Positions 5,353-6,809 of a stretch of DNA of 6,809 nucleotides are shown in pieces (position 1 is the first letter of the stretch; the number at the start of each line of letters is the position of its first letter). The stretch comes from Campylobacteraceae bacterium (lineage in GTDB: Bacteria > Campylobacterota > Campylobacteria > Campylobacterales > Campylobacteraceae): positions 1 through 6,809 of the forward strand of contig JAAYLJ010000224.1 in the NCBI GenBank assembly GCA_012521935.1, in the 5' to 3' direction. The translations under genes were made by a program, and so were the position numbers. The notes under the pieces are model-generated. The model saw only the letters and a list, made by a program, of their open reading frames with translations, was not told where the DNA came from and searched no databases.

Positions 5353-6567
5353 ATGTTTGATGAAATTAGGTTCAATACCATATTGCGCCTTCCCAACTAT
5401 GTTTTTGCAGAGATAAATGAGATAAAACTAAAAGCTAGAAGAGCAGGGGATGACATAATAGATTTTTCTATGGGAAATCCAGATAGCAAAACTCCTGAGC
5501 ATATCATTGAAAAACTAATTGAAGCAGCTAAAAAAGATAAAAACCATGGCTATTCGGCTAGTCAAGGCATATACAAACTTCGTTTAGCAATTTGCAATTG
5601 GTATAAAAGAAAATATGGAGTCACTTTAGATCCAGACAATGAAGCTGTTGTTGCACTTGGAAGCAAAGAGGGTTTTGTCCACTTAGTTCATGCCATCATT
5701 AACCCTGGAGATGTTGCCGTAGTGCCTGATCCAGCTTATCCAATCCATACACAAGCTTTCATCATTGCAGGTGGAAATGTTCATAAAATTGGTTTAGATT
5801 TTAATGAAGAGTTTGAGTTAGATGAAGAGCTTTTCTTTGAAAGACTTCAAAAAGCTTTTAGAGATTCAGTTCCACGGCCAAAATATGTTGTTGTAAATTT
5901 CCCACACAATCCAACAACAGTTACAGTAGAGAAAAGTTTTTACGAAAGACTTGTAAAGATGGCTTATAAAGAGAGATTTTACATCATTAGCGATATCGCA
6001 TATGCTGATTTAACTTTTGATGGCTATAAAACCCCATCTATTTTTGAAGTAGAAGGCGCAAAAGATGTAGCAGTTGAGAGTTTTACTCTATCTAAAAGTT
6101 ATAGTATGGCTGGATGGAGAGTTGGTTTTATGTGCGGAAATCCAAAGCTTATAAGTGCTCTTAAAAAGATTAAATCTTGGTTTGATTATGGAATGTACAC
6201 TCCCATTCAAGTTGGCGCAACAGTAGCACTTGATGGGCCACAAGAGTGCGTGGAAGAGATCATTGGTGTTTATGAAAAAAGACGAAATGTACTAATTGAT
6301 AGTTTTGCAAATGCTGGCTGGGAGATTAGAAAACCAAAATCTACTATGTTCATTTGGGCAAAGCTTCCAGAGTGTGCACAACATCTTGGAAGTATGGAGT
6401 TTTCTAAACAGTTATTAACTAAAGCAAAAGTAGCTGTAAGTCCTGGAAATGGGTTTGGAGAGCATGGCGAGGGTTATGTTAGGATTGCTCTTATTGAAAA
6501 TGAAAACCGCATAAGACAGGCAGCTAGAAATATAAAAAAATATTTACAAGAGTTGAAGAAAAAATGA
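5353..6567 (+). CDS. alaC: pyridoxal-phosphate aminotransferase, AlaC type (glutamate-pyruvate aminotransferase)
   Basis: This class I/II aminotransferase of the cytoplasm resembles E. coli AlaC along its full length; AlaC makes alanine from pyruvate and glutamate. The 404 residues (E. coli 412) show RLPNYVF (12-18), DDIIDFSMGNPD (33-44), HGYSASQGI (65-73), GSKEGFVHL (103-111), PDPAYPIH (125-132), NFPHNPT (182-188, with Asn186 against the cofactor), SDIAYADL (213-220, Asp214 to the pyridine nitrogen), TLSKSYSMAGWRVG (245-258, Lys248 the Schiff-base lysine), and VRIALIEN (376-383, Arg377 for the substrate carboxylate). AAGGAG at 5340-5345 overlaps the preceding stop and is 7 bases from ATG. 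Its ATGA overlap with hom suggests coupled amino-acid supply. Automatic annotation may call this family LL-diaminopimelate or aspartate aminotransferase; AlaC is the closest by motif, but substrate is not proved. Confidence 0.9.
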   Translation: MFDEIRFNTILRLPNYVFAEINEIKLKARRAGDDIIDFSMGNPDSKTPEHIIEKLIEAAKKDKNHGYSASQGIYKLRLAICNWYKRKYGVTLDPDNEAVVALGSKEGFVHLVHAIINPGDVAVVPDPAYPIHTQAFIIAGGNVHKIGLDFNEEFELDEELFFERLQKAFRDSVPRPKYVVVNFPHNPTTVTVEKSFYERLVKMAYKERFYIISDIAYADLTFDGYKTPSIFEVEGAKDVAVESFTLSKSYSMAGWRVGFMCGNPKLISALKKIKSWFDYGMYTPIQVGATVALDGPQECVEEIIGVYEKRRNVLIDSFANAGWEIRKPKSTMFIWAKLPECAQHLGSMEFSKQLLTKAKVAVSPGNGFGEHGEGYVRIALIENENRIRQAARNIKKYLQELKKK

Positions 6568-6809
6568 TTAAAGTAGCAATTTTAGGAGTAGGTACTGTTG
6601 GAAGTGCAGTTGCAAATATTTTGCAAAGAAATGCAGATATCATTAAAGCTAGAAGCGGCAAAGAGATAGTTCCAGTAGTGGGCGTGGTAAAAGATTTAAG
6701 TAAAAAAAGAGATGTAAATATAGAGTTAACAGATGATTTGGAAGCTGTTTTAAATAAAGATGATATAGATATTTATGTTGAATTAATGGGTGGCGTTGAT
6801 GAACCTCAC
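6564..6809 (+). CDS. hom: homoserine dehydrogenase, N-terminal part cut by window end
   Basis: Homoserine dehydrogenase reduces aspartate semialdehyde to homoserine with NAD(P)H, the branch from the aspartate pathway to threonine and methionine. The 82 visible codons form the start of the nucleotide-binding Rossmann domain: VAILGVGTVGSAVANIL (4-20) with the GxGxxG loop, the RNADIIKARSGKEI helix (22-35), VKDLSKKR (42-49), and the family-typical VELMGG (73-78). The frame is still open at the last base. ATG 6564 overlaps the alaC stop as ATGA with only a weak upstream AAGAA, so translation is probably coupled. Catalytic Asp/Lys residues and any C-terminal ACT domain lie outside the window. Confidence 0.95.
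   Translation, partial: MIKVAILGVGTVGSAVANILQRNADIIKARSGKEIVPVVGVVKDLSKKRDVNIELTDDLEAVLNKDDIDIYVELMGGVDEPH

Noticed and set aside
1..6809. CRISPR array, tRNA, insertion sequence, prophage or defence system
   Set aside because: No direct repeat series, cloverleaf, transposase motif, terminal inverted repeats or composition shift was seen. The window is continuous conserved chromosome.

Overview
This is an AT-rich, gene-dense stretch of what looks like a Campylobacterota (epsilonproteobacterial) chromosome. The evidence is the base composition, the protein style, and a gene order I recall being conserved in Campylobacter jejuni and relatives: membrane protein, rsmE, rpmE, rsmI, rRNA methyltransferase, HTH membrane protein, periplasmic protein, aminotransferase, hom. 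A Sulfurimonas-like marine or sediment genus is plausible, but the genus is inference. I see no insertion sequence, CRISPR array, tRNA, rRNA or phage gene.

Layout. Bases 1-512 on the minus strand hold the 5' part of a moeA-like molybdenum cofactor gene that leaves the window at the left edge. Its reading frame is interrupted at codon 13 by TAA, exactly where relatives normally carry a hydrophobic residue. A 45-base divergent promoter region (513-557) separates it from a long plus-strand series: a four-helix membrane protein (558-965), rsmE (965-1630), a 166-base gap with a good promoter and a terminator-like hairpin, rpmE (1797-1997), rsmI (2016-2843), an rlmB/TrmH-type rRNA methyltransferase (2900-3583), a RodZ-like HTH/transmembrane protein (3576-4529), a secreted periplasmic protein (4523-5341), an alaC-type aminotransferase (5353-6567), and the first 82 codons of hom (6564 to the right edge).

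How the genes fit together. Four genes serve the ribosome: two 16S rRNA methyltransferases, a 23S rRNA methyltransferase and bL31. By homology the methyltransferases act at or near the P site of both subunits. The RodZ-like protein and the periplasmic protein overlap and are probably a cell-envelope pair. The last two genes are amino-acid metabolism (alanine/pyruvate transamination, and the branch to threonine and methionine). From the rRNA methyltransferase onward, genes overlap or lie within about 12 bases, so 2900 to the end reads as one operon. Several starts are not ATG (GTG for rsmE and rsmI, TTG for the periplasmic protein).

Most of the window is conserved core genome. The points most worth a second look are the broken moeA-like frame, the promoter-palindrome-hairpin arrangement in the rpmE leader, and the RodZ-like protein with its uncharacterised periplasmic neighbour.
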